64,000 nt of DNA, from NCBI GenBank assembly GCA_951812925.1, contig OX638369.1:50835061-50899060 (forward strand). The letters are read 5' to 3'. A model generated the notes under the pieces. That model was not told the DNA's origin, searched no databases, and saw only the letters and a list, made by a program, of their open reading frames with translations. The position numbers were made by a program, and so were the translations under genes. Every line of letters starts with the position of its first letter. Position 1 is the first letter of the stretch. The DNA comes from Calliopum simillimum. Lineage: Eukaryota > Arthropoda > Insecta > Diptera > Lauxaniidae. Below, piece after piece: positions 1 to 9,589 of the stretch.

Positions 1-1012
1 CGTATACAATTAAAATTTAGCCAACTTGACCGTTTAAAAATCTTGATAAAATTACTTGACAAAAATTTTATCAAGAAATCACAGAATCAGGCTGTAAATG
101 CTGAGAATTCTCAACATTACAGCAGCCGCACAGATTAGAAAGAACATTAAAACATAAAGGTAGGCATGTCCAGCAAGCGTTCTGTTTATAGTTTTTAAGT
201 CCTGTGGTTCAAATAAAGCTATGTATATACAAAGGTTTTGTTGGAATATTAGAAAAAATAAATTTCTTTGATTTGATATCAACTATCAATATACATAAGG
301 AAATGTCTATACGGGGCGTTCCGCGTACGCGAAAACTCCTCTCTCTCTCTCAATTTACTCAATTAGCGTACGCGAAACTCAATTAGTGTACGCGAAATCC
401 AGTGAAGTTTTTTCCCCCGGGGAACTTGATTAATTTATGTACTGATCCGCGGCCGAAGGCCGCCGCGAAGCCGGTGTTGAATGTCTGAGGGGTTTAAATC
501 CTGATCTGCGGCCGCAGGCCGCCCACTTACCCCTACTTTTATGTAAAATTACTGTTGTAACGAAGATGCGTCCCGGGGGAAAAAACTTCACTGGATTTCG
601 CGTACGCTAATTGAGTAAATTGAGAGAGAGAGAGGAGTTTTCGCGTACGCGGAACGCCCCGTATAGACAGACTCCATACATAAATATATAAAAATTTTAA
701 ATGGCTATAAGTTCGAAAATGTCTTACACGTACTGCACTTGAAATGCACAGATTTAAAAAAAAAAAATAGTTAAGCTTCAAGCCGAATTTAAATGTATCC
801 ATATTTTTTCCCTCGCAACCCTTAAATTATAAAATGACAACACTGAAAAATATAATGCCGCGTTTTTAGTCGTTCACAAAATGTGTATAACGTGGCACAG
901 CAATTTTGAGGTTAGGAATGATGGGAGCTGAGACCGATTCACTACACATCTAATTTCGTATATATATGTACATTAACTACCAATGAACCTCCCTAAAATT
1001 TCTTAAGCTTAC
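1..1012 (-). other. Part of SC35 intron 2, no exon seen
   Basis: This stretch lies downstream of SC35 exon 2 on the minus strand. The rest of the RRM and the RS domain, which should follow exon 2, were not found here, so the next exon lies beyond the left edge. Apart from the foldback element at 304-669 the DNA is AT-rich with no recognisable gene. Confidence 0.6.
304..669. mobile_element. CpG-rich foldback MITE
   Basis: Terminal inverted repeats begin TGTCTATACGGGGCGTTCCG at the left and end with its reverse complement at the right. They continue inward through a (CT)n tract and several copies of CGTACGCG, giving arms of about 100 bp. The centre holds GC-rich palindromes of the type GCGGCCG. 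No protein is encoded. No certain target-site duplication was found. The very high CpG content contrasts with the AT-rich surroundings. Confidence 0.75.
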
Positions 1013-1357
1013 CTGACAAAAGCAAATCCTCGACTTTCTCTTGTGTATCGGTCGCGTGGAATATAAATGTCGCCAACTTCACCGCATCTTTCAAAGACGC
1101 GACGCAAATCCTCAGGCGTTGTACGATAAGTCAAATTATCCACCTACAAATGTAACATGTTAGTTAGAGTTTATCAAAATTCTTCACAAAAGAAAAATTC
1201 TACATACTAGGCAGCCATTTTTTTTTTTTGATGCGACAATACAAAATGATTTCAAGATTACCTTTAGAGAAACCATTCCATCAATCCTTGGAGGTGGTCG
1301 ATTTGAATTTCCACCGCTACCTCCGCCGCCACCACCACCGCCACCGCTGTGACTCAT
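1013..1357 (-). CDS. SC35: SR splicing factor SC35/SRSF2, first two exons (partial)
   Basis: SC35 binds exonic enhancers and recruits U1 and U2 snRNP components in the nucleus. Exon 1 is 1262-1357 (32 codons, ATG at 1357). It begins MSHSGGGG, has a poly-Gly run, then [13 protein letters not shown], the typical SRSF2 lead-in to the RRM. A phase-0 intron (GT at 1261-1260, TAG acceptor ending at 1144) separates it from exon 2 at 1013-1143. Exon 2 encodes [18 protein letters not shown] and then [13 protein letters not shown] and RGFAFVR. These carry RNP2-like VDNLTY and RNP1-like RGFAFV, nearly identical to fly and mammalian SC35. It ends at a good donor (CAG|GTAAG) after two bases of an Arg codon. 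The end of the RRM and the RS domain are outside the window. Identification comes from the conserved RRM and is strong. Confidence 0.95.
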
Positions 1358-1500
1358 AGTTTTTTAATTATTTAAAGTTTAAAACTTTAATTATTCCTGC
1401 ACCGAACAGTTCTTATCTAATTTTTTCCAAAATGGCGTAGCCCTTTCTTGCTAAGATACGTCGCACGACCAAAGTCACGTCACACTATACAAAGCAGCAG
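1358..1500 (-). promoter_or_regulatory. Probable SC35 5' UTR and promoter
   Basis: This lies immediately upstream of the SC35 start codon. A GTCACACTA string near 1480-1488 resembles the fly core-promoter Motif 1 (M1BP site), which is common at housekeeping genes. Transcription start was not determined; the assignment rests on position and this partial match. Confidence 0.35.
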
Positions 1501-1649
1501 CAGGAACGGAAATGAAATTTTCGCCAGAATTTTTTCATGTATATTTTTTCAAAATGTCTGTCTGCAGCAGCGTTGCCAGTTGGTTACATTTTATACATTT
1601 TGCGTAACTTTTTGGCCTCTCACGTAACTTGGAAGTAACTTCGTAATTG

Positions 1650-1946
1650 CTATACCTAAATTGGAGCGTCAGCGTTATTTTACTGTCAAATTTCTCATGT
1701 ATGTATATACAATTTGTATGGCATATACCGAAATTGCCAACGATCAACGCACAGCTATTCGAATTTCTAATTTTGACAAAGCGTTATGGAGTGAAGTTAG
1801 CTGCAGAAAAGTAAAAAATTAAGCAATAATATGATTCTGACAAACAAATGACTTCAACCCAACGCTCTTTATTTCGGTATGGCGATTGACGATTTTGTGT
1901 AACGTTAAATAACGCAACGCCTGACGCTCCAATTTATGTATGGCAG
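1650..1946. repeat. Short inverted repeat upstream of SC35
   Basis: AAATTGGAGCGTCAGCGTTAT at about 1657-1677 recurs in reverse complement at about 1909-1936, with GGTATGGC-like strings on both sides. It is probably a degenerate MITE. No clear ends or duplication were seen, and the rest of 1.5-2.18 kb shows nothing recognisable. Confidence 0.4.
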
Positions 1947-2188
1947 TAAGTTTTAAGGTTTTGCACATTACCCTACTTTATATTTCCGATTTTTTCTTAA
2001 CAGGACTTAAAAAAAAAACGAAATTTCGGTATGGCACTGCCATGGACTCTAAAACCCAAAAAATTAATAATACAAAATGCAACAGTAGTTGCAATCTCCC
2101 TCAGTTTATTTCCATTTAAACCTTGTACCAGACACCGAATCGTGTGAACTTTATGTTATGTTTCCACGGGAGATTTAGCTGTGGCGGG

Positions 2189-4230
2189 ATTTCATTTCAT
2201 TTCATTTCATTTCGTTTATTCAGTCTTTGGATATACAAGTTCCTTACAGACTAGCAAAAATAATAAATAATAAATAACAGTTATATATATTTAAGAGAAA
2301 ATAAAATTAAAATATAAATTACACTATAAATAAACTGCCAACCAATTTCTTAAAATTAAGTTTAGTTAAAGCAAAATCTAAATTGTTGACAATAGATAGT
2401 TCATTATACAATAGTAAAGCTCTATTAATAGGTTCATTTACTGCGTATTGAGTCCTATGCAGTTGAGTATAAAACAAATTGAAATGTCGCAACGCTCTTG
2501 ACGGAATATTGAATTCAACTAATTGTAATAATGGAGTACAGTCAATTTTACCAGAGATAATGTCATGAATAAAGACAATGGAACTTATCTTTCTCCTTGA
2601 TTCAAGGGATTGCAAACCGAGAAGCATACATCTTGCATTATAAGAAGGCAAAGATACCTCGAAATTTAGAGACCTAAGTGCAAATCTAGTGAATGATTTT
2701 TGAATTCGTTCCAATCTAGAGGAATGACAATTATGAGAAGGATTCCATATAAATGAAGCATACTCCAACCTTGACCTAACAAACGCGCTATAAAGGCACA
2801 ACAAGGTATGGGGATCTGAAAATTCAGAGCTATTCCTGCGCACAAAAGCCAGTAAAGAATATCCTTTAGGAATTATATAATTCAAATGGTCAACAAAGGT
2901 GAACTTAGAGTCAAAAATCACACCAAGATCACGAATTGAATTAACAACCTGCAAAGGTACATCAGACAGAAAATAGATAGAGCTCAAGCAATTTCTACAC
3001 TTAGAGAAGGACAAGGAAAAACATTTATTAATATTCAATGGTAAATAATTCTGTTTACTCCATAAAAACACATTATTAAGATCACTCTGTAAGACAGCAG
3101 ACCCACCCCCAGATACTTTACTGAATAACTTCAAGTCATCAGCATAAAGTAAAAATTTAGCTACTTCTATATATTTACTTACATCATCAATAAATAAAAT
3201 GAAAAATAGAGGGCCAAGAATGCTACCTTGCGGTACACCTGATGAAGCCACAAATTTAAAAGATTTAACATTATTAATTTCAACAAAACAATTTCTATTT
3301 TTAAGGTAAGATTTAATCCAATCCAAAAAAGCAGAGTGGCAACCCATTTTAGCCAATTTCGCAATTAAAGCATTATGACACACCTTATCAAAGGCTTTAG
3401 AAAAATCCGTATAAATTGCATCAACTTGATTTCCTTGTTCAAATGAGGAAATACAATATTTTGAAAAAAGAGACAAGTTTGTCACCGTTGACCTACCAGT
3501 TACAAAGCCATGCTGCTCAGGACAAATATGACGCTTTACTAAAAAGAATAACTTATTCTTTACAATACTTTCGAATAACTTAGAGATATTCGAGAGCTTC
3601 GAGATTGGTCTGTAGTTAGAAACATCATTTTTATTACCATTTTTAAAAACTGGTGTTATGGAAGCTATTTTCCAGGCATCAATAAACAAGCCATTGGAGA
3701 GTGATTTATTAAAAATATCACACAGAGGCCCAGATAAAGCATGAGCACATTTAATAAGTAGGACAGATGAGAAACCATCAATATCTACTTTAACAGAACT
3801 TTTCATAGAAATTAAAGCATTAAAAATATCAGTCTCGGAAAGCACTAAAGAGCCCAAGTCCAAAAAAGAGTCAATATTACTTAAAATTGCTTCATTAAAC
3901 CAAGGTCTATCAGTATCATAATTCGATTTAAAATAGTTAGCAAACAAATTGGCAGTGTCTTCAATTGTAACTGAAAAGCTACCATTATAAGACATGGCTG
4001 TTGGAATGCAAGAACCATCTCTCTTCGATTGAATAAAGTTCCAAAACGACTTAGGATTTTGTTTTAAATTTCTTTCTGAACGCAAGATGTATTGTTTATA
4101 AAGAAATTTATTTAAAAAGTTAAATTCCCTCATATAATGACAATATTTCAATCGATACTGATTATCATTTGTTGAATTATATAACTTAATATATTTATTA
4201 CGTAGATTTTTTAACTTTTTTAGACCTTTA
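2189..4230 (-). mobile_element. 5'-truncated jockey/CR1-like LINE copy
   Basis: The minus strand carries the reverse transcriptase half of a non-LTR retrotransposon. It ends in a 3' tail of GAAAT repeats (about 2189-2215). The open frame continues upstream of the first Met to about 4227 and then stops matching, so the copy is truncated at its 5' end and lacks the endonuclease. A fragment of a related element lies at 32160-32775. Confidence 0.85.
2319..4151 (-). CDS. LINE ORF2 reverse transcriptase, C-terminal part (610 aa open)
   Basis: In an intact LINE this region copies element RNA into DNA at a nicked target. Visible motifs in order are: FWNFIQSKR linker near residues 37-45; YRPISKLSNISKLFE (RT fingers) near 180; the palm Asp in YTDFSKAFDKV near 245; GVPQGSILGPLFF near 310; the catalytic YADD near 340; and the thumb region RLEYASFIWNPS near 465. 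The frame is uninterrupted from about 4227 to the stop at 2319, so the insertion looks fairly young. It has no endonuclease and no ORF1 and cannot move by itself. Clade assignment (jockey/CR1 group) is by motif style only. Confidence 0.88.
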   Translation of the reverse strand: MKYCHYMREFNFLNKFLYKQYILRSERNLKQNPKSFWNFIQSKRDGSCIPTAMSYNGSFSVTIEDTANLFANYFKSNYDTDRPWFNEAILSNIDSFLDLGSLVLSETDIFNALISMKSSVKVDIDGFSSVLLIKCAHALSGPLCDIFNKSLSNGLFIDAWKIASITPVFKNGNKNDVSNYRPISKLSNISKLFESIVKNKLFFLVKRHICPEQHGFVTGRSTVTNLSLFSKYCISSFEQGNQVDAIYTDFSKAFDKVCHNALIAKLAKMGCHSAFLDWIKSYLKNRNCFVEINNVKSFKFVASSGVPQGSILGPLFFILFIDDVSKYIEVAKFLLYADDLKLFSKVSGGGSAVLQSDLNNVFLWSKQNYLPLNINKCFSLSFSKCRNCLSSIYFLSDVPLQVVNSIRDLGVIFDSKFTFVDHLNYIIPKGYSLLAFVRRNSSEFSDPHTLLCLYSAFVRSRLEYASFIWNPSHNCHSSRLERIQKSFTRFALRSLNFEVSLPSYNARCMLLGLQSLESRRKISSIVFIHDIISGKIDCTPLLQLVEFNIPSRALRHFNLFYTQLHRTQYAVNEPINRALLLYNELSIVNNLDFALTKLNFKKLVGSLFIV

Positions 4231-4720
4231 GTGTAGTGTAGTCGTTAAGTCCTACATGTTTCCAGCGGCTGAAAGATATTTATTTTTGACAGTAAGTGTC
4301 ATAAGCGGGAAAATGTAAGTTGTTATTGTTTTTCTTTTGAATATTTTCATTTACTTTTTTTTAATGACATTTGATGCCAATTGTCAAAGTAAAAATAGCA
4401 AAAATTCGTAGCCCTGTTGAAATTTTTTTTTGAAACAAAAATTTATTTTTTGCTATTTTTTTTTTTTTTTCAAATAATGAGGAAACATATTTTCTACTAT
4501 TTGAATTAACATGAAAGGGCAAAAAATATGCATCTTATTAGCTCTTATATAAAATGTATCTTTTTATGAAAAATATTATCTTTTTAGCAACAAATATGCA
4601 ACTTTCTTAAAAAAGCTCTGGCAACACCGGTCTGCAGTGGTTTCCAGCGCTGCCACCTCGACAAATTTTCGGTAACAAAACGCGTAATGCGAAGTGCGAA
4701 CTCAAACGACGGGCACGGGC

Positions 4721-4881
4721 ATGATTCAATAACAATGGTTATGGCAAGCTGTCAAAATAAAAAAAAAATGGAACCCTGATCTTGCCTTGCTATCTGTCAA
4801 AAGACTAGAAAATTTTGACATTTTCGTATTTTAAGAAGAAGTAGCATTTATTATCGCTGCAACCAGGGTAATTCAACCATG
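4721..4881. mobile_element. MITE family M9, copy 1 (9-bp TSD)
   Basis: A 161-bp element with imperfect inverted termini (ATGATTCAATAACAATGG and CATGGTTGAATTACCCTGG). It is flanked by a perfect 9-bp duplication GGCACGGGC at 4712-4720 and 4882-4890. Copies 2 and 3 are at 5536-5714 and 16431-16609. There is no coding capacity. Confidence 0.85.
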
Positions 4882-5520
4882 GGCACGGGCACGTAGGGCA
4901 CGTCAAATTTCTAGGCAAGCAGAGGGAAGTGGTGCTTTCATTTCCCTCCGTTGGCCTACAAATTTGACGTACCCTACTTGCCCGTGCCCTTCCTGTGAGT
5001 TCGCACGTAGCAAAACGGCGAGCGACGTAGCAAAAGTTAAGAGATGGTGCTATATCTAGATTTTTTTGAAACTACATGTTATTTTGACACAAAATGCCTT
5101 TTTACGCAACAAAATAACATAAACAAGCATTTTATAACAGCGTAGTACATCACTACGTACTGGAACAACGTTTCAAAATATTGAAAACTTATTTCTAAAG
5201 GATTTAAGGCAGTTCAAAATTCAAGCCGATTTTATTTAAAGAAAATATTATTTTCTGCCGAGCATTTTCATCTGGGCTGCGTTGACAATGTTTACTTAAG
5301 GGATGATTTTTAAAGGCTAATTTCTTATTTATGGAAACAACTCAGCTGATCACACCATATCAAAATCTGGAGTAGCGTAGCTAAATCGCTATTAATGAAG
5401 TTACCCGAAGGGCACGGGCACGTTGGGCAAATTTGTAGGCAAGCGGAGGGAAGTGGTGCTTTTCATTTCCCGCCATTTGCCTACAAACTCGAAGAGCCCT
5501 CCGTGTGACATCACACTATA
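4882..5520. repeat. Duplicated GGGCACGGGCACG module
   Basis: A module of about 110 bp occurs at 4880-5000 and again at 5404-5515. It starts with GGGCACGGGCACG, contains GGCAAGC(A/G)GAGGGAAGTGGTG and CATTTCCC, and is followed by TTTGACGTACCC-like or CCCTCCGTGTG sequence. A short related piece lies near 17880-17900. The two modules sit inside the pair of M9 MITEs, so the region 4.7-5.7 kb is roughly symmetrical. The segment between them shows no gene. Confidence 0.55.
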
Positions 5521-5535
5521 TTTGATCGAAGTGGG

Positions 5536-5714
5536 CATCGTTGAATTCCCCTGGTTGCAGCGATAACAAATGCTGCTTCTTCTGAAAATATTTAAACTAC
5601 GAAAATGTCAAAATTCTTTGTTTTGATCCTAGTCTTTTGACAGATAGCAAGGCAAGATGCAGGGTTCCATTTTTTTATTTTGACAACTTGCCATAACCAT
5701 TATTATTGAATCAT
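5536..5714. mobile_element. MITE family M9, copy 2 (inverted)
   Basis: This is the reverse-orientation copy of the element at 4721-4881, 179 bp long. Flanks CGAAGTGGG (5527-5535) and GGGAGTGGG (5715-5723) agree at 7 of 9 positions, consistent with an older 9-bp duplication. Confidence 0.8.
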
Positions 5715-5723
5715 GGGAGTGGG

Positions 5724-7115
5724 TACCAAAGTAGCAAATTTTATTCTTTTTAATTTTGCGTAGCAAATTTGCTACGATGGTAGCAAAGTGGCAGTACTGC
5801 GTACCAGAGTTGCCATCAAGCGACAATGGTTACCAGCCTGATTTTATTTTTCAATGTCGTTGCCTTCTCAAGCGCTAGTGTTTAGCGGTGTGCACACTAT
5901 CAAATTTTGTCGATTTCAATTTGATGAATTCGAATTTGTTTGGCATCACTAATTTTGAGTTTCGAGTGTACACATGTACACACCATCAAATCACTTTTCA
6001 AATTTCAGTTTTGCTTTGTACGCCGATGAGGTAACATCGCAATAGCGGGTGAATTCTGGCTATGAAAATTGAAGCGTCGATGAAAAACAAGGAAACTAAT
6101 TATTAAAATGTAGCGGAAATACTATAAATTAAATCATATTTGCAGAAATAAATTATTCCATCTATTGAAAAAACAACTAAAAATTATTTTGTTACTATTT
6201 TACAAAAAAAAATATACTTTTGTACATAAAATTCTTCAGTAGCTGCATCTAAATTTACACATGTATATGCAAATCTTCTAGGAAGTTATGCACTTAAAAT
6301 AATGAAAACAACCCTTATAGTATAAAAAAAAAATCATATTCCTCTTTACTTTCATCATCCGAGCGACGTGCACTCGTTGACATCTTGTTTTGAAATTACA
6401 ATACGCATACAGGAAAATGTATTTGCGTTCATATTTTCAAATAACTCATCAAATCAAAAAAAAAAAAATTTGTCTGGCAACTCTCTCTGAAGTGACAACA
6501 GAAAAATAGTGCTCCACAAAAAAGCTTTTATTTGGTTAAACTAAGCTAAATTTTAGAACAAGTTTCTATATACATACACTTCCGGTGCTAGTGATCAGCT
6601 GGAAATCGAATGTCAGCACTTTTGTGGCGTGAGGGTGAGTCACTCAATCATTGGATATTTTTGTTCATTGCTTCGGTGGACTGGTGCTCCAAAATAAATT
6701 GTATTTGCATTTGGACTTTGACCTCGCTCTCAGCATTATCATAAACAACTGTCACTTAATATAATAACGAGTAAATTACTTCAATTCTTGCAAAAACACA
6801 CGATCGTTAAATATCGTTCAATAGCGTAGACAGCAACATTAAGAACAAAAGCTTACGTGTGGACAGTAGCATAAAGTACTAAAAGCTTAAGCTACAAATA
6901 GTGTGGACAGCAACCTATAATAGTGTGGACAGTAGCCTTTAAAGCAACAGATTATAGTCATAGAATATATACATAGTCCTAATAAAGAGTTGCCATCAAC
7001 CACTTGTGGAAATATTAAATTTTAAGTCAAGAAATATTACATAAAAAATAACTAAAATGCCGTGTATATGCTCACAAATAGTTGAAAGTCACTTAGATGA
7101 CGAAAATAAAATAAG
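5724..7115. other. Intergenic, no gene recognised
   Basis: AT-rich sequence with many short stops. The only structure seen is a cluster of GTGTGGACAG(C/T)A(A/G)C repeats at about 6858-6942. No exon, RNA gene or clear transposon end was found. Confidence 0.5.
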
Positions 7116-8266
7116 CTGGGCGGTTACTCAGTAATTCGAATGCGAATGAAAACATCTTCGCATACGAGCAAGTGCTACTGTGTAATTCGAATTTCGCATT
7201 TCGTATTTCAATTATCGTATTCACATTTTGCCCTTTTTCCCTTTTCGGATTTTCTAAACTCTCTAATGCGAATGCGAGTGTCAAAACCGTTCGAATTTCG
7301 GATATTTCATGCGACAGCTAACAAGCAAACGCAAGCAATGCGAAAAGACTGAAATATGAGATTTGGACTTTGACTAATTTATTTATTTAGTTGATATGAT
7401 TTGTTTTAATGCTTTTGCACTTAATTTTATCTACTAAAGGTCCCAAAATAAGTTTTCGGGAACATTTTACTAACGGTCCCCTCTAGAGAAATTCTACCAT
7501 TTCATTATATATGATCCCAGGATGTTCAAATGAAAACATTATTAACTTATATGTACATATTGTCACCTGAAATGCAAAATGCAAATTCAGAGGCGTGCAA
7601 TACTTGCCAAAATTGGCCTTAAAATCTAATATATTTGGAGTCTTAAGATGTTTTTTGCAACGCCTTCGAAAAAATCAAAATGATGTTACGCCTTTTTGCA
7701 TTTCAGGTGACGATACATAGAAACGCAATTTATTTTTTGCATATTTTCGACAGAGAAGAAAAGAGATTCTTTCTTCAAAATCTTGCAAAGTTGCGGGTGT
7801 TGATAAAAACTGCGTGGAGTATCGTCATGGAAATAAAATCTGGAAAGAAAGAACGTTTTCTAACACAAATCAAAAAAGAATGTAAGCCTTTTGTGAAGAT
7901 GCCATGTTGACCATGTAGGACCTATGTTTGGAGGCCACACATAAGAGATATGATCATTTCTTGGCGTAGCAGATGCATTCTCCACCAAAAAGTACATGAC
8001 TCAAGATGCGCATTGGGGGAAACCCAGATTTTCAAACAATGTTAGTTGATTCTAAAAAATTTAATTTGACTGAAAATATTTTTATTTGTTTTCATTTTTG
8101 ACATTTTTGCTAAGTGATGCATACTTTTTATAAATGTTTAAAAGATTTTAAAATGTGAACATTTTTGCTCATGCGAACGAGTAACAGAGTATGATTTTAT
8201 TTTCGCATCGCATCTGGTTTTCGCATCGCATTGCTTTTCGTATCGCATTAGAGAGTAACCCCCCTG
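7116..8266. mobile_element. Non-coding TIR element of about 1.15 kb
   Basis: The left end CTGGGCGGTTACTC and the right end (reverse complement CAGGGGGGTTACTC) form inverted termini. They are followed inside by AT-rich GCGAATGCGAA and GCGATACGAA-type repeats on both sides. No target-site duplication is obvious and no transposase is visible. A second, smaller MITE (7562-7711) is inserted in it. Confidence 0.55.
7562..7711. mobile_element. 150-bp MITE with 18-bp perfect TIRs
   Basis: GTCACCTGAAATGCAAAA at 7562-7579 is repeated exactly in reverse complement at 7694-7711. The interior is non-coding. It is nested inside the TIR element 7116-8266. TACATA-like strings occur on both flanks but are not placed as a clean duplication. 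Confidence 0.75.
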
Positions 8267-8330
8267 TATTGACTGCAAAGAATTTTTTCACTGTAGCTGC
8301 GTTAAAATTACAAAAGGAGACCTCACTTTC

Positions 8331-9434
8331 ATGCAAGAAAGTAATAGAGGATACGGATGCGAAGGATGCCTTTCACCAAGACGTGCTTCACTGCGCTTAC
8401 CGAAAGATAATGTACTGACTCAGCTAGATCCACATCCCACAACTATTGAAGCTACGGGAAAAATGACTGACCTGATTCAGCTAGAGCCACATCTCCCTGC
8501 CACTGAAGTCATCGGCAAAATGGCTAACCTTCCTGTCGGAAATGAACCGAAGACAACATGTCAACCGGAACATGAAGCATCTACGTTCCTTGAAATTATG
8601 AACGCACGTTTTGATAAGCTGAAAGAGTTTGTAGCATCGCAAATTAATGCAATTGTTCAAGTGTTGGAGGAAAGAATTCTTCGTGAGTTCCACCAAAACA
8701 TAAGCACTATAAAAGAAGACATTAGTAATGTTACCGAGCGAGTTATTATTCTTGAAAAGAGTTCAGCAAATGTCGAGGCCCTTAATGATGAAATAGTTGC
8801 TCGTAAATCTCAGTTCGCCAAAAATGAAAATGTGACTGTTGCATGTGATCTTATTATAAATAGTATACCTTTTAATGAAGGTGAAAATCTTAAAAACGTT
8901 TTTAACGACTTATGCAAGTCATCAAGTATCACACCACCAAACATCAAAAATGCTTTTCGGATGAAGACTAAGGATTCAAATGCTGGCTTAGATGCACCTA
9001 TTATCATCAAACTGGAAACTCCGTATGAACGTAATCGCATTCTTAAATCTTTAGCGCTTTTTCGTCGTGCAAACGATACAACACTACTTCTTCAACATGC
9101 TGGTTTTGAGTCACAAAAGCCCATTTATATAAATGAAAGTTTGTGCAAAACTAATTATGGGATTTTAAAAACTGCTTTGCAAAATAAAAGCAGAAATGAA
9201 CTGTTTGCTGTTTTTTCAATTCGTGGCCTTATTTATGTCAAAATCAAGGCTGGCGACAAAGCTAAGCACATTGAGTGTGTGGAGAGGTTGCACAATCTGC
9301 TCAAGGACAACAACAGGAGCAACACCAAACATCGCGCTGACCAAACAACTCTTTTTCGTAAGCAAAAATGCTTTTCAAAGATTTCCGCCCTTATATTCTT
9401 CAAATTTTATTTATTATATTATTTTTATTTTTAA
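8331..9434 (+). CDS. LINE ORF1 protein, RNA-binding (367 aa)
   Basis: ORF1 proteins of jockey/CR1-group LINEs coat element RNA and form the retrotransposition particle. The first 90 residues are low in recognisable motifs. Residues of about 95-165 (FDKLKEFVASQINAIVQVLE onward) form a heptad-rich helix, likely a coiled coil. From about 185 a fold with LIINSIPFNEGENLKNVF, FRMKT, APIIIKLETPYERN and PIYINESLCK follows. The INE(S/R)L pattern is typical of the RRM-like domain of these ORF1 proteins. The tail after about residue 345 is rich in F, Y and L and probably out of the original frame. The frame is open although the downstream ORF2 is broken. Confidence 0.7.
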   Translation: MQESNRGYGCEGCLSPRRASLRLPKDNVLTQLDPHPTTIEATGKMTDLIQLEPHLPATEVIGKMANLPVGNEPKTTCQPEHEASTFLEIMNARFDKLKEFVASQINAIVQVLEERILREFHQNISTIKEDISNVTERVIILEKSSANVEALNDEIVARKSQFAKNENVTVACDLIINSIPFNEGENLKNVFNDLCKSSSITPPNIKNAFRMKTKDSNAGLDAPIIIKLETPYERNRILKSLALFRRANDTTLLLQHAGFESQKPIYINESLCKTNYGILKTALQNKSRNELFAVFSIRGLIYVKIKAGDKAKHIECVERLHNLLKDNNRSNTKHRADQTTLFRKQKCFSKISALIFFKFYLLYYFYF

Positions 9435-9589
9435 TATAGTTATTTTTATTACATTTATTATTCATGTATTAGTAGTTTTCAAAAATGGTTACTTTTTCAA
9501 CTTATTATTAATTGAAAAGTTATCTTCATTGCAACAGTCGTGTTCAATTGCACATCTTGGTTACAAATATTTATTTTATAATGGTTGAT

